Source: Paraglaciecola mesophila KMM 241
GTDB lineage: Bacteria > Pseudomonadota > Gammaproteobacteria > Enterobacterales > Alteromonadaceae
NCBI RefSeq assembly: GCF_000315015.1
Contig: NZ_BAEP01000005.1
Location: 109,654-173,653, forward strand
Direction: 5' to 3'
Length of the DNA: 64,000 nt
Shown here in pieces: positions 56,916 to 64,000 of the stretch; within the stretch, counting starts at the first letter, position 1, and each line of letters starts with the position of its first letter. A program made the translations under genes and the position numbers. The notes below the pieces were generated by a model, which worked only from the letters and a program-made list of their open reading frames with translations, made no database searches and had not been told where the DNA came from.

Positions 56916-58567
56916 AAAAAGTAATAAAATGGATAGCGCTCGTATTAGTCTTGAATGCTGGGACATCACATGCGGACACATCGTTACGGGAGAGAGCTCA
57001 GTCATTACGCCACAATGTTGTGTCTGTTAACGCAAAAATGACAAATACGAACCAGCAAGGCTTTGCATGGGTCATAGGTGAACGAGACGAATACCTGTAT
57101 TTAGTGACAGCGAGCCATGTCATAGAGGGTGCAAATCCGGGAGACGAATTAAAAGCATTAACGGTTCGCTTTTTCAGGGATGGAAACACAGTGCACACGG
57201 CTCAAGTCGTTGCTGGGGACTCAAAAGGGCTCGACTTAGCGGTGTTGAAAATTGCAATGCCCAGTCGCGCCCCTTGGCTATACGCTGCAGCTGATATCAC
57301 TGCTATTAGCCCACAAAGTAAGGTCACTTATATTGGTAAAGCAGCTGATTGGCACGTGGGAGAGCAATTTGGCCAAATTGAACGCGTGAATATACCGACC
57401 AACCCCTACGATGTATCTGCAGTAGGGCTGGAATTGGATGTTGGTACATCTGGAGCACCATTAATAGGTGAACTGGGCATCATTGGCTTAATAGTGACCG
57501 ATTCATCACACCAAACCGGTGTCATTTCACTCGCTGAAATTAAAGATGTTGTGACCAGTCGCAGCCTTCCTTGGGGGTTACGCCCTTGGGTAAGTCCCCC
57601 TTACACGCTTGACGGAGTATGGGCTGCAAGAGCACCAAACATTCCCGATAATATCCGCCTTACCTTCACTCCATCAGACGATACGATGCATTACGATTAC
57701 ACAGTGGAATTTCCTACTAGCCCGCGTAGTAATATTGGCGTTGGCGTGGTTGACGGCGACGAGGTCAGATTATGGCAATCAATGCCATCTGCTAAAACCT
57801 CTCACGGGACATTCAAAATTCACGGCCCGAAAGAGGGTAATGTGACCGAAGCAATAGTGATGGATGGATTTATTACCGATGGTGACGTTGGGCCTACACA
57901 AGTGCGAATGGTCAAACAAAATAGCGCAAGTGATGACGATAGAGCCGTCGCATGGATGAAAGCGAATCCAAGTGACTTCAATCGTATGTTTAGCAAATAC
58001 CTACCGGCCATAAATGCACAGAAAAATGGTGCTGATGATGACGAAGCATTCTCGGCGTTAGGGGAAGATGAACAGCTAACAGTAATGGGAGGAATGGCGC
58101 AAGGTATGATGCTAAGAGCAGGATTAATGAGACTCGCTGAGCTGGGCTTAACCAATATTAAACTCGCTATTGATGGTCGGTGCTATTCTGCCACAGGGGC
58201 GTTAACGTCCACTTCTGCGCAACAGCAAGTTGATACCTTACTTAAATCGCTGGCAGACGATGCCACCCAGCAGTTTGGTAAGCACTATGAGCCCTGTAAC
58301 CTATCGCAAGTAACCCGCGCTAAAGAAACTAAGGTAAACTCAGGAGAATTTGATTTTAGCGCAGAGTTAGCTCAGCCTAAAAGAATACTCTCGGGATTAG
58401 CACCAGATGCAACCCTCAGTGTTCGAGGGGACTGTTTGCTTTTAGAAGGTAAACTGCCCTCACCCGTTCACAAGATGATGCTGGCAAATATGTTGCAGGA
58501 CTTAGCAGAAACATTAAGCGCCAAATCAAAAAAGGCACTTACCCCCTGTGACCAAACGACGAGTTAG
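56912..58567 (+). CDS. Secreted trypsin-like serine protease with duplicated C-terminal module
   Basis: 551 residues. Signal peptide (KWIALVLVLNAGTSHA). Residues about 30-215 form an S1C/HtrA-like chymotrypsin fold with a full triad: His69 in VTASHVIEG, Asp108 in GLDLAVLKI, Ser180 in DVGTSGAPL. No PDZ domain follows. Residues 225-400 are of unknown fold. The end holds two copies of a ~52-residue unit (412-463, 496-547), each with L-x-I/V-x-G-x-C, G-x-L-x-S and a terminal PC. The paired cysteines are 38 residues apart in both (424/462, 508/546). Overlaps the upstream membrane-protein gene by 4 bp. Confidence 0.85.
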   Translation: MKKVIKWIALVLVLNAGTSHADTSLRERAQSLRHNVVSVNAKMTNTNQQGFAWVIGERDEYLYLVTASHVIEGANPGDELKALTVRFFRDGNTVHTAQVVAGDSKGLDLAVLKIAMPSRAPWLYAAADITAISPQSKVTYIGKAADWHVGEQFGQIERVNIPTNPYDVSAVGLELDVGTSGAPLIGELGIIGLIVTDSSHQTGVISLAEIKDVVTSRSLPWGLRPWVSPPYTLDGVWAARAPNIPDNIRLTFTPSDDTMHYDYTVEFPTSPRSNIGVGVVDGDEVRLWQSMPSAKTSHGTFKIHGPKEGNVTEAIVMDGFITDGDVGPTQVRMVKQNSASDDDRAVAWMKANPSDFNRMFSKYLPAINAQKNGADDDEAFSALGEDEQLTVMGGMAQGMMLRAGLMRLAELGLTNIKLAIDGRCYSATGALTSTSAQQQVDTLLKSLADDATQQFGKHYEPCNLSQVTRAKETKVNSGEFDFSAELAQPKRILSGLAPDATLSVRGDCLLLEGKLPSPVHKMMLANMLQDLAETLSAKSKKALTPCDQTTS

Positions 58568-58619
58568 CGATAATCAAACTGATGCAATTTTCCTATAAAC
58601 AATTAATAAGAAGAATAAA

Positions 58620-59231
58620 ATGAATAAGAGAGCATGGTCAATAGTACCTTTAATAGCAATGTTCGGCTTGATGAACTGCTTGGTGAGCAATACTACTATG
58701 GCTAAAGAGGCGCCGTTGGTTTCCATACCTACCCACGATGCGTTTTTTACGAGTATCGCCCAGCACTGTGGTAAAGCCTTTGGGGGTAAGGTAGCGGTTG
58801 ATAATCAGCCGAGTTCGGCGTTTGATGCCAAATTAGTGATGTTTGTTCGCAAGTGCACTCCATCAGAATTACACATTCCGTTTTATGTTGGCGACAATGC
58901 ATCACGCACATGGATCATTAAAAAAACCGGCAGTGGTCTTAGTTTAAAGCACGATCATCGCCATAAAGACGGCACTGATGACCCAGTTACCATGTATGGC
59001 GGGCATACACTTGATGCGGGTTATAAACAGATCCAATCATTCCCTGCGGATGAATATTCTAAAATCTTATTTGCCGAGCATGGTTTAGCGCAATCTATCA
59101 CCAACACATGGCAAATATTTATTTATCCGGATGTATTTTCGTATCGATTAATCCGTGAAGGGCGAGAGTTTAGAGTGGATTTTGATTTGACCAAATCAAT
59201 CCCTCAGCCCGATGCACCTTGGGGTTATTAG
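58620..59231 (+). CDS. Secreted protein of unknown function
   Basis: 203 residues with a signal peptide (VPLIAMFGLMNCLVSNTTMA). The mature part begins near EAPLVSIPTHDAFFTSIAQHCGKAFGG and has two cysteines (QHCGKAF, VRKCTPSE) probably forming a disulfide. HDHRHKDGTDDPVTMYGG is a His/Asp-rich stretch that could bind a metal. Orthologues I recall in marine gammaproteobacteria are also unannotated. It starts 52 bp after the protease gene in the same direction and may belong to the same transcript. Confidence 0.75.
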   Translation: MNKRAWSIVPLIAMFGLMNCLVSNTTMAKEAPLVSIPTHDAFFTSIAQHCGKAFGGKVAVDNQPSSAFDAKLVMFVRKCTPSELHIPFYVGDNASRTWIIKKTGSGLSLKHDHRHKDGTDDPVTMYGGHTLDAGYKQIQSFPADEYSKILFAEHGLAQSITNTWQIFIYPDVFSYRLIREGREFRVDFDLTKSIPQPDAPWGY

Positions 59232-59327
59232 GCAACCGCGTCAGTATTTCATTAATATAGAAGCCAGTAATGCTTGTTTCTAATGCGGTCTGGTTAGCTT
59301 GTTGTTCGCTTAGTACAACATTATATG

Positions 59328-59756
59328 TTATAGCGATTGCTTCACTCGTTTATTCGAGGGTTGGCCTTTAATAGCGCCAGAGGCGGCTAGCCCCATCAAG
59401 CGACGAAACCTCGGACACTCTAGGTGGCTAGGGGCGGTGCATGCGGCTGCATGTTGCAGACCATCACGCATGTCAGTTAATTTTTGGATGGTGCGGTCTA
59501 ATTCAGTGGCTTTGGTTATCAGCATTTCACGATCGATGTTTGGGTTGTCACCTCCTCCTAAAATGCTTGAAATTTCGTCCAATGAAAACCCTGCTACCCG
59601 GCCTAGGGCAATCAATGCTAAACGCTCTAATATGTCAGCCGCAAAAAGACGTCGTAATCCTTTCCTACCGACAGAACGAATTAATCCCTTCTCTTCGTAA
59701 TAACGCAATGTAGAAGCAGGAACGCCAGAGCGCTTAGCCACAATAGAAATATCCAC
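59328..59756 (-). CDS. MerR-family transcriptional regulator
   Basis: 142 residues from the GTG at 59756. N-terminal winged helix: DISIVAKRSGVPASTLRYYEEKGLI (in part: AKRSGVPASTLRYYEE), then LIALGRVAGFSLDEISSIL. A dimerisation coiled coil follows and a C-terminal CTAPSHLEC (two Cys), which could sense metal or redox state; SoxR's four-Cys 2Fe-2S cluster is not present. The upstream ATG at 59792 would read through the palindromic operator, and its first 12 residues are unlike the family, so I prefer GTG. No target gene is clear, apart from itself. Confidence 0.82.
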   Translation of the reverse strand: MDISIVAKRSGVPASTLRYYEEKGLIRSVGRKGLRRLFAADILERLALIALGRVAGFSLDEISSILGGGDNPNIDREMLITKATELDRTIQKLTDMRDGLQHAAACTAPSHLECPRFRRLMGLAASGAIKGQPSNKRVKQSL

Positions 59757-59766
59757 AACAACACTC

Positions 59767-59788
59767 AACCTAAAGTTAGCTTTAAGTT
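59767..59788. promoter_or_regulatory. Palindromic operator in the MerR-regulator promoter
   Basis: AACCTAAAG-N4-CTTTAAGTT, nine-base arms with one mismatch, immediately before the preferred GTG start. MerR proteins bind such palindromes between -35 and -10, so this suggests autoregulation. Confidence 0.65.
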
Positions 59789-59792
59789 GCAT

Positions 59793-60163
59793 GCTAGCAT
59801 CAGTCTGAAGCTATAACCAGTATCGCTTGGGTGCTGGTATTGCGGCACCTCACACAGCAAATCCTAATTCAGCCAGAGAGAATAGTAATATCGGTCTCTC
59901 AGTCTTTGGTCTTGGTTTGCTTTTTATCAGGCTTGGCAGTAAATCATGTATATGCGCTTTAATTGATCAATGACATAAGCGGTAACGGGCAACGGCGAGT
60001 ACATTACTCACTATCGAATGTCACCCGCATAACGATTTAGCTGGGTCGAGTTTGTCAGCCATATAGATGTGCCGTGATGCGATCAGCCTGCGGCTATTCT
60101 TAACACGACAAACGCTACCGAATCTCGCTCTTTACATCGCTTTGAACAAGGAAATAAACACAC
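59793..60163. other. Intergenic region between divergent MerR and DsbB-like genes
   Basis: No gene, no strong hairpin with T run and no second copy of the MerR palindrome seen. Confidence 0.4.
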
Positions 60164-60574
60164 ATGAACCTTTTACAATTAAACACCTATATGGCACACA
60201 CTAAAATCTTGGGGTTAGTCGCTATTGTTATCTCATTAGTGGCATGGACAACAGACGTCACAGGTATGGTTTACATTTGCCCCTATTGCCGAGCACAACG
60301 CACCGTTATCGGTCTTTTAGGTCTCATTTTGGTGTCCCACGCGGCAAAGCACTGGATTGTAAAGTACATTGGCTTGGTGATTAGTTTTTTTGGCGCGACC
60401 GTTGCTGCAAACCAACACTTTATGGGCTGGAAGAAGATATCAGCAGGAACGTTCGAGTTTAAAGAGAACATCGTAATTGACCCGTTCTTACTATCGGGCT
60501 TTGCGTTGTTTGGCATTATTGGTTTGACCTACTTGCTGTTATTTCCAAGCGAAAGTAAAACAAACGAGCATTAA
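60164..60574 (+). CDS. DsbB-like membrane protein with a single CxxC
   Basis: 136 residues, four predicted helices (about 15-33, 45-60, 66-85, 108-128). CPYCRAQRTVIGLLGL at 39-54 closely resembles the first periplasmic motif of DsbB (CxxCxxQR). The second cysteine pair of DsbB is missing: no cysteine follows residue 42. It may be a quinone-linked thiol oxidase relative needing a partner, or a diverged member. The start follows ACAAGGAAATAAACACAC. Stands alone. Confidence 0.72.
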   Translation: MNLLQLNTYMAHTKILGLVAIVISLVAWTTDVTGMVYICPYCRAQRTVIGLLGLILVSHAAKHWIVKYIGLVISFFGATVAANQHFMGWKKISAGTFEFKENIVIDPFLLSGFALFGIIGLTYLLLFPSESKTNEH

Positions 60575-60700
60575 CGGGTACCTGTTTTTTGAGCGGGTAT
60601 GCGCTAACGTAACTAAATCTATTGGGTCTGCTATATCTAAAACATACTAAGCGTTAAATAATATGAATATATTTATGCTCGCTATCAATATAATCGGCGA

Positions 60701-60739
60701 AAAACACAGCGCGAAAATGCTATCGCCGCGCCGTGTTTT
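60701..60739. terminator. Bidirectional terminator between convergent genes
   Basis: AAAACAC-A-GCGCG (60701-60713) pairs with CGCGC-C-GTGTTTT (60727-60739), one internal mismatch, A/T tracts on both ends. Confidence 0.8.
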
Positions 60740-60774
60740 ATCAGTAAAAGAGTTATCTGCGAGCTTATTTAAAT

Positions 60775-62487
60775 TTAAGAAGAACAACTGTAGTGTGACA
60801 CCCCACCTGCATCAAAAAAAGCCTGAGGTTTTAAGCTGTAGTACTTATTTTCAATCTTGCTGGACTGCTCTTCAAAGGGCTGTATTAATACCTGTTGCAA
60901 CTCATGAACAAGCTCAAAATCACCTTTGCCCGCTTGCTGGTAAGCTGGCACAACGAGCCATTCTCGCCAGGTATATTTAGGATTTACGCGCTGCATCATT
61001 TGCGCAGTTTTTTGAATACTCTCTTGTGTATTGAGCAGACTTCGCCACGTTTGCAGCCAAAGTGCCCATTGTTCAGATAGCTCGCCTGATGGCGTGTTGT
61101 AGAAGCTTTTGCTGACACCTGAAATATCATCTGGAATTTTTGATAATTCACGAAAGAAAATGGTGTAGTCGACCGAGGTTTGTACCATTAACGTGATTAG
61201 TTGATTAAACAGCTGAGCATCAAAAGACGCTAAGCCAAGTTTAGATGCCCACATTTTTTCCGTTTTATCTTGCATGACTGAAGCGAACCCGAGATTTATC
61301 TGGTGCAGTGCGTCTAGCGCATCGGGCGTTGACGAGAGCAAAGGTTGTAAGGCTTTACAAAACATGTCGAAATTTGTTTGTGCTGCCGCCCCTTGATTGA
61401 AGAATGAAAAATGTTGTCCCCCGCCCGTCCATGGTTGGTAATAAGGGTCAAAACGCTCAACAAAACCGAATGGACCGTAATCGAGTGTATAGCCACCACA
61501 AGCACAGTTGTCACTATTAAAGTTGCCTTGGCAGTAGCCGACGCGCAGCCAGTGGCTGATCAACGTGGTTAATCGGTCTCGAAATGCGAGCGCTAATTGC
61601 ACGACTTTCTCTGCAATGACAAGCTCGTCATCAATCTCATTGTGATATTCACGCGCAATCAAATGCAAAACAATCATCTCTAACTCTTTGAGCGCCTCGG
61701 GATGTTGGTTAACCCGAGCCCGACGAGCAAAGAGTTCAAGTTGCCCCACCCTTAGAAACGATGGGGCGACACGCGTTGAAATTGCCACAGGGTTAGATAC
61801 GTTCATATCTGGGTTTGTGGCATGGGAGCCTTCAGAATACCAAGGGCGTCTTACTTGTTCTGATTGCGAGACAAACAAACATAAAGATCGCGACGTTGGC
61901 ACATCTAAACCATGCATGTGCTCTTGGACTAAAAACTCCCTGACACTTGAGCGCAACACGGCTCTGCCATCTCCGCCACGGCAATATGGGGTTGGCCCTC
62001 CTCCTTTTAACTGCATCTCCCAGCGATTTGAATTAATCACAGCTTCGAGCACAGAAACCGCTCGGCCATCCCCGTAACCGTTGCCTGTACCAAAAGGGCA
62101 TTGTTGAACGTACTCAGTACCGTAAATAGACAGCGCGTAGCCTGTGGCCCACCCAACTGGACGCATCGGCGATGGTACGCTAGTTATATCGCCAGCGAAT
62201 AACTTAGCAAAATCCTCTGTGTTCACTAGGCTGTCATCAAACCCTAATTCAGCAAAGAATGTTTTGCTATGCGCGACATATATAGGGTTGGCGATAGGGG
62301 TGGGTTTAACCGGCACATAATGCCCAGAGAATACTTGTCTTGGAGCGTAATCATCACCCGTTTCAGTGGCATTGGGATCACAGTTAAGATTATTAAGTAG
62401 GGAGTAATTACTTAACCTAGCTAAATCTTCAAGTGTGTATACGCTTTTAGGCACATCAGTAATAGGTTGGTTAGTCATGGGATTCAA
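60775..62487 (-). CDS. selO: Protein AMPylase SelO (YdiU)
   Basis: Pseudokinase-fold enzyme transferring AMP from ATP to Ser/Thr/Tyr of target proteins, linked to redox homeostasis. 570 residues: [27 protein letters not shown] (in part: [14 protein letters not shown]), [43 protein letters not shown] (in part: [20 protein letters not shown]) and [21 protein letters not shown] (in part: GNFNSDN, DYGPFGF). All are typical of SelO, with the inverted nucleotide-binding residues. The C terminus reads HYSCSS; the Cys takes the place of the selenocysteine near the end of some eukaryotic SelO. Monocistronic. Confidence 0.95.
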   Translation of the reverse strand: MNPMTNQPITDVPKSVYTLEDLARLSNYSLLNNLNCDPNATETGDDYAPRQVFSGHYVPVKPTPIANPIYVAHSKTFFAELGFDDSLVNTEDFAKLFAGDITSVPSPMRPVGWATGYALSIYGTEYVQQCPFGTGNGYGDGRAVSVLEAVINSNRWEMQLKGGGPTPYCRGGDGRAVLRSSVREFLVQEHMHGLDVPTSRSLCLFVSQSEQVRRPWYSEGSHATNPDMNVSNPVAISTRVAPSFLRVGQLELFARRARVNQHPEALKELEMIVLHLIAREYHNEIDDELVIAEKVVQLALAFRDRLTTLISHWLRVGYCQGNFNSDNCACGGYTLDYGPFGFVERFDPYYQPWTGGGQHFSFFNQGAAAQTNFDMFCKALQPLLSSTPDALDALHQINLGFASVMQDKTEKMWASKLGLASFDAQLFNQLITLMVQTSVDYTIFFRELSKIPDDISGVSKSFYNTPSGELSEQWALWLQTWRSLLNTQESIQKTAQMMQRVNPKYTWREWLVVPAYQQAGKGDFELVHELQQVLIQPFEEQSSKIENKYYSLKPQAFFDAGGVSHYSCSS

Positions 62488-62866
62488 ACGCCCTTTTTCA
62501 TATCAATTTTATTGAAAACAGTATATTTCAACTCCCCTGAGAGCAGTACTGCAATAACTGTTTTTTATGCGTTTTCTAACTTCATCCTAGCAGCGGCTAG
62601 CAAAGTGGGAGCTGATCTTTACTTTTCACTGGCCGGCGACTGCTATTCAGACAAGGAGGAGTTTGCGAGACAAGTTGCTTTGTAGCCTGTGCTGTGTGAG
62701 TGAATCATAAGCGAAGAGCTTTGGCTTTAGCTTTTGCCTTGGGCCTTATTTACAAGGCGATAACTAATTTTGTGTCACAGTGACAATACGATCATATAGC
62801 CGCAAATTCTTTTGCCAAAGGTATAAAGCCCCTGATGATTTGTTTTATGTATCTAGAAATATAAAA
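62488..62866. other. Intergenic region, nothing recognised
   Basis: A plus-strand frame from 62467 to 62685 begins inside selO antisense and is not convincing. No other structure until the terminator at 62867. Confidence 0.4.
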
Positions 62867-62894
62867 AGGAGCCGTTGTTTGACCGACAGCTCCT
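62867..62894 (-). terminator. Intrinsic terminator
   Basis: AGGAGC (62894-62889 on the minus strand) and GCTCCT (62872-62867) form the stem base, followed by TTTT. It is 28 bp downstream of the NTF2-like gene. Confidence 0.7.
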
Positions 62895-62921
62895 GTCATT
62901 AAATATTAAAACGTTGAGCCA

Positions 62922-63389
62922 CTATTGAGGCTGATACGGCAATGAGGATTGATGCAAAATAATGCGTGCCTTGCCATCGTCACAGACTTTAAATACAAAG
63001 CTCTTGTTCACAAAAATATGACTGTCGTCTTCGCCGATAAAATGCACGTTACATTGCACAATAGCGAGGTCATTGTGCAGGATAAAATCCTCTTTACTGA
63101 ACCAAACTTTTACCCAAGGCTTAAGCTTGAATCCCTTGTCATCGGGGAACTCACTGTTTCCGCCAACAAAATAGGAAAGCGCACCTTCTTTCGTAGGTCG
63201 AAAGGTCTGTTGACCAAACGTAAGTGTTGGCTTAAACAACACATGGCCATTGTCGTAATCGTAACTTTCAGATAATACCTGAAGAGAAAACGCTTGAACG
63301 TCGCCTCCCTCAGAATGAACTTTGCCAACTTTCACTACGTTATCGCACCACGTTTGCAGCGCTGTATGCACCATTTCTTTAGTAAACAT
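62922..63389 (-). CDS. NTF2-like/SnoaL-fold protein of unknown function
   Basis: 155 residues. MFTKEMVHTALQTWCDNVVKVGKVHSEGGD (in part: ALQTWCDNVVKVGKVHSEGG), YDYDNGHVLFKPTLTFGQQTFRPTKEGALSYFVGG (in part: DNGHVLFKPTLTFG) and the end RIILHQSSLPY form a conserved marine-proteobacterial protein. Public entries sometimes call relatives phosphoribosyl-AMP cyclohydrolase, but I see none of that enzyme's metal motifs. The shape fits a cone-like NTF2 fold. I chose ATG 63389; a GTG at 63398 is only 3 bases from the AGGAG. Confidence 0.75.
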   Translation of the reverse strand: MFTKEMVHTALQTWCDNVVKVGKVHSEGGDVQAFSLQVLSESYDYDNGHVLFKPTLTFGQQTFRPTKEGALSYFVGGNSEFPDDKGFKLKPWVKVWFSKEDFILHNDLAIVQCNVHFIGEDDSHIFVNKSFVFKVCDDGKARIILHQSSLPYQPQ

Positions 63390-63785
63390 AATGTACACTT
63401 TCTCCTGTAAGGGCGTTGCCTTCTGGGGGCTTAATACTGAAAGTCAAACCTAAGGACAACTCTAATTTATAGCATAACCGCTTGTTCATACGTTCTTTCA
63501 ATAACTTTGCATGTGTAAAACATCCATTGTTACTTAGCGAAGCGCTTATTCTTTTTAAATTTCACTATGTGATATTATCACAAGTACAGAATATGTATTT
63601 TTCAAAGTATATCAACGGTATTTGGAGATAGCTTTTATCTATCAATACCTAGTATAGACTCTGTTTATCGAATCACAGAGGCATAAAACACTGAAGTATT
63701 TAAACACAAGAATACTAAAACAGATTCACCCGAGGCGGCCTCACTTATATGCTGTATTGCCCCACCACTCACCGCAGCGCCAAAT
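63390..63785. other. Intergenic region, nothing recognised
   Basis: AT-rich, no gene or clear structure. Confidence 0.4.
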
Positions 63786-63986
63786 ATGTCTACGTATTCT
63801 GATGGCTGTCTATGTATTTTGGGAAGTCATCGTGAAAATATGCCTCGAGGTATCGCTTATTCACTCAAAGACTATTGTGAGCTCGTCGACACTACAGGCC
63901 GGTGCATTCGTAATGATAAGGCAGATCAGATGGATATAAATACACCCAATATAAAAATGCGGAATAAGAAATCAATCACACAATAA
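63786..63986 (+). pseudogene. C-terminal remnant of a Y1 (IS200/REP-associated) transposase
   Basis: A 66-codon frame encodes HRENMPRGIAYSLKDYCELVDTTGRCIRNDKADQMDIN (in part: MPRGIAYSLKDYCELVDTTG, CIRNDKA). It corresponds to the accessory C-terminal region (GIxYSLxDYxxLVDxTGRxIRxDKRG) of Y1-type transposases common in Alteromonadales and Vibrionales. The catalytic HUH and Tyr domain that should precede it is absent, since upstream sequence shows no matching frame, and the downstream part ends early at 63986. It is therefore a decayed fragment. Confidence 0.6.
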
Positions 63987-64000
63987 AACTATCACTTCGT

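Noticed and set aside
62467..62685. Plus-strand frame upstream of selO
   Set aside because: Overlaps the selO start on the other strand, no ribosome-binding site, no recognisable motif.
62922..63389. Phosphoribosyl-AMP cyclohydrolase label for the NTF2-like protein
   Set aside because: None of that enzyme's conserved Cys/Asp metal motifs are present; the label seems to be a propagated misannotation.

Overview
The window looks like chromosome of a marine gammaproteobacterium close to Alteromonas/Paraglaciecola/Glaciecola. This is an inference from gene content and protein style: a YbiI-type zinc-finger protein, RhlE, SelO, a Mn2+-riboswitch-controlled Gdt1 protein, a TolC-dependent MacAB-like exporter, nitrate assimilation with an attached kinase/phosphatase, and purine catabolism through PuuD/PuuE. 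No rRNA, tRNA or CRISPR array was recognised.

Layout. 1-4.6 kb: minus-strand heavy-metal RND efflux operon (cusCBA; cusA runs off the left edge), preceded by a Cys/Met/His-rich secreted protein broken by an in-frame TAG. 4.8-8.9 kb: a CPA2 cation/proton antiporter, ybiI, a DUF1311 protein, and a lipoprotein with 13 Gly-Ser repeats. 9.1-10.5 kb: a complete IS10-like insertion sequence with 9-bp target duplications, whose transposase has Tyr in place of the second catalytic Asp. 10.5-15.7 kb: nitrilase, FadH-type reductase, acid-phosphatase-like lipoprotein and a stress flavoprotein. 15.9-20.8 kb: an adaptor, an ATPase and two permeases forming an ABC efflux pump. 20.9-23.8 kb: yybP-ykoY Mn2+ riboswitch with a Gdt1-family Mn exporter, followed by small redox and membrane proteins.

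24-33 kb is a nitrate-uptake region: nrtABC plus a porin, and an NarK/NasA transporter followed by a fused PP2C-Ser/Thr kinase. Both transcription units have a -24/-12 sigma54 promoter and a leader intrinsic terminator preceded by the same short hexaloop hairpin. This fits nitrogen-limitation control (NtrC/sigma54) plus ANTAR (NasT-like) antitermination. An array of seven 11-bp direct repeats lies upstream of the nrtA promoter.

33.2-46.4 kb is a purine-catabolic supercluster: adenine deaminase, purine permease, allantoinase PuuE, a RutR-like TetR regulator, xdhABC, uraD, uraH, guaD and puuD. Together they take adenine, guanine and xanthine to allantoate. A nearly identical palindromic operator lies about 70 bp before both the permease gene and xdhA. 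46.7-54.5 kb: a PaiB-like protein, a VOC protein, a two-gene ergothioneine operon (egtB-egtD), QorB, small proteins, RhlE and a TonB-C-domain lipoprotein.

54.8-59.2 kb holds the least understood locus: a secreted protein, a two-TM envelope protein and a secreted trypsin-like protease (the last two overlapping by 4 bp), with a further secreted protein behind. The protease ends in a duplicated module with exactly spaced cysteines. This is my best candidate for an undescribed system. The right end has a MerR regulator with a palindrome at its own promoter, a DsbB-like membrane protein with only one CxxC, SelO, an NTF2-like protein and the remnant of a Y1-type transposase.
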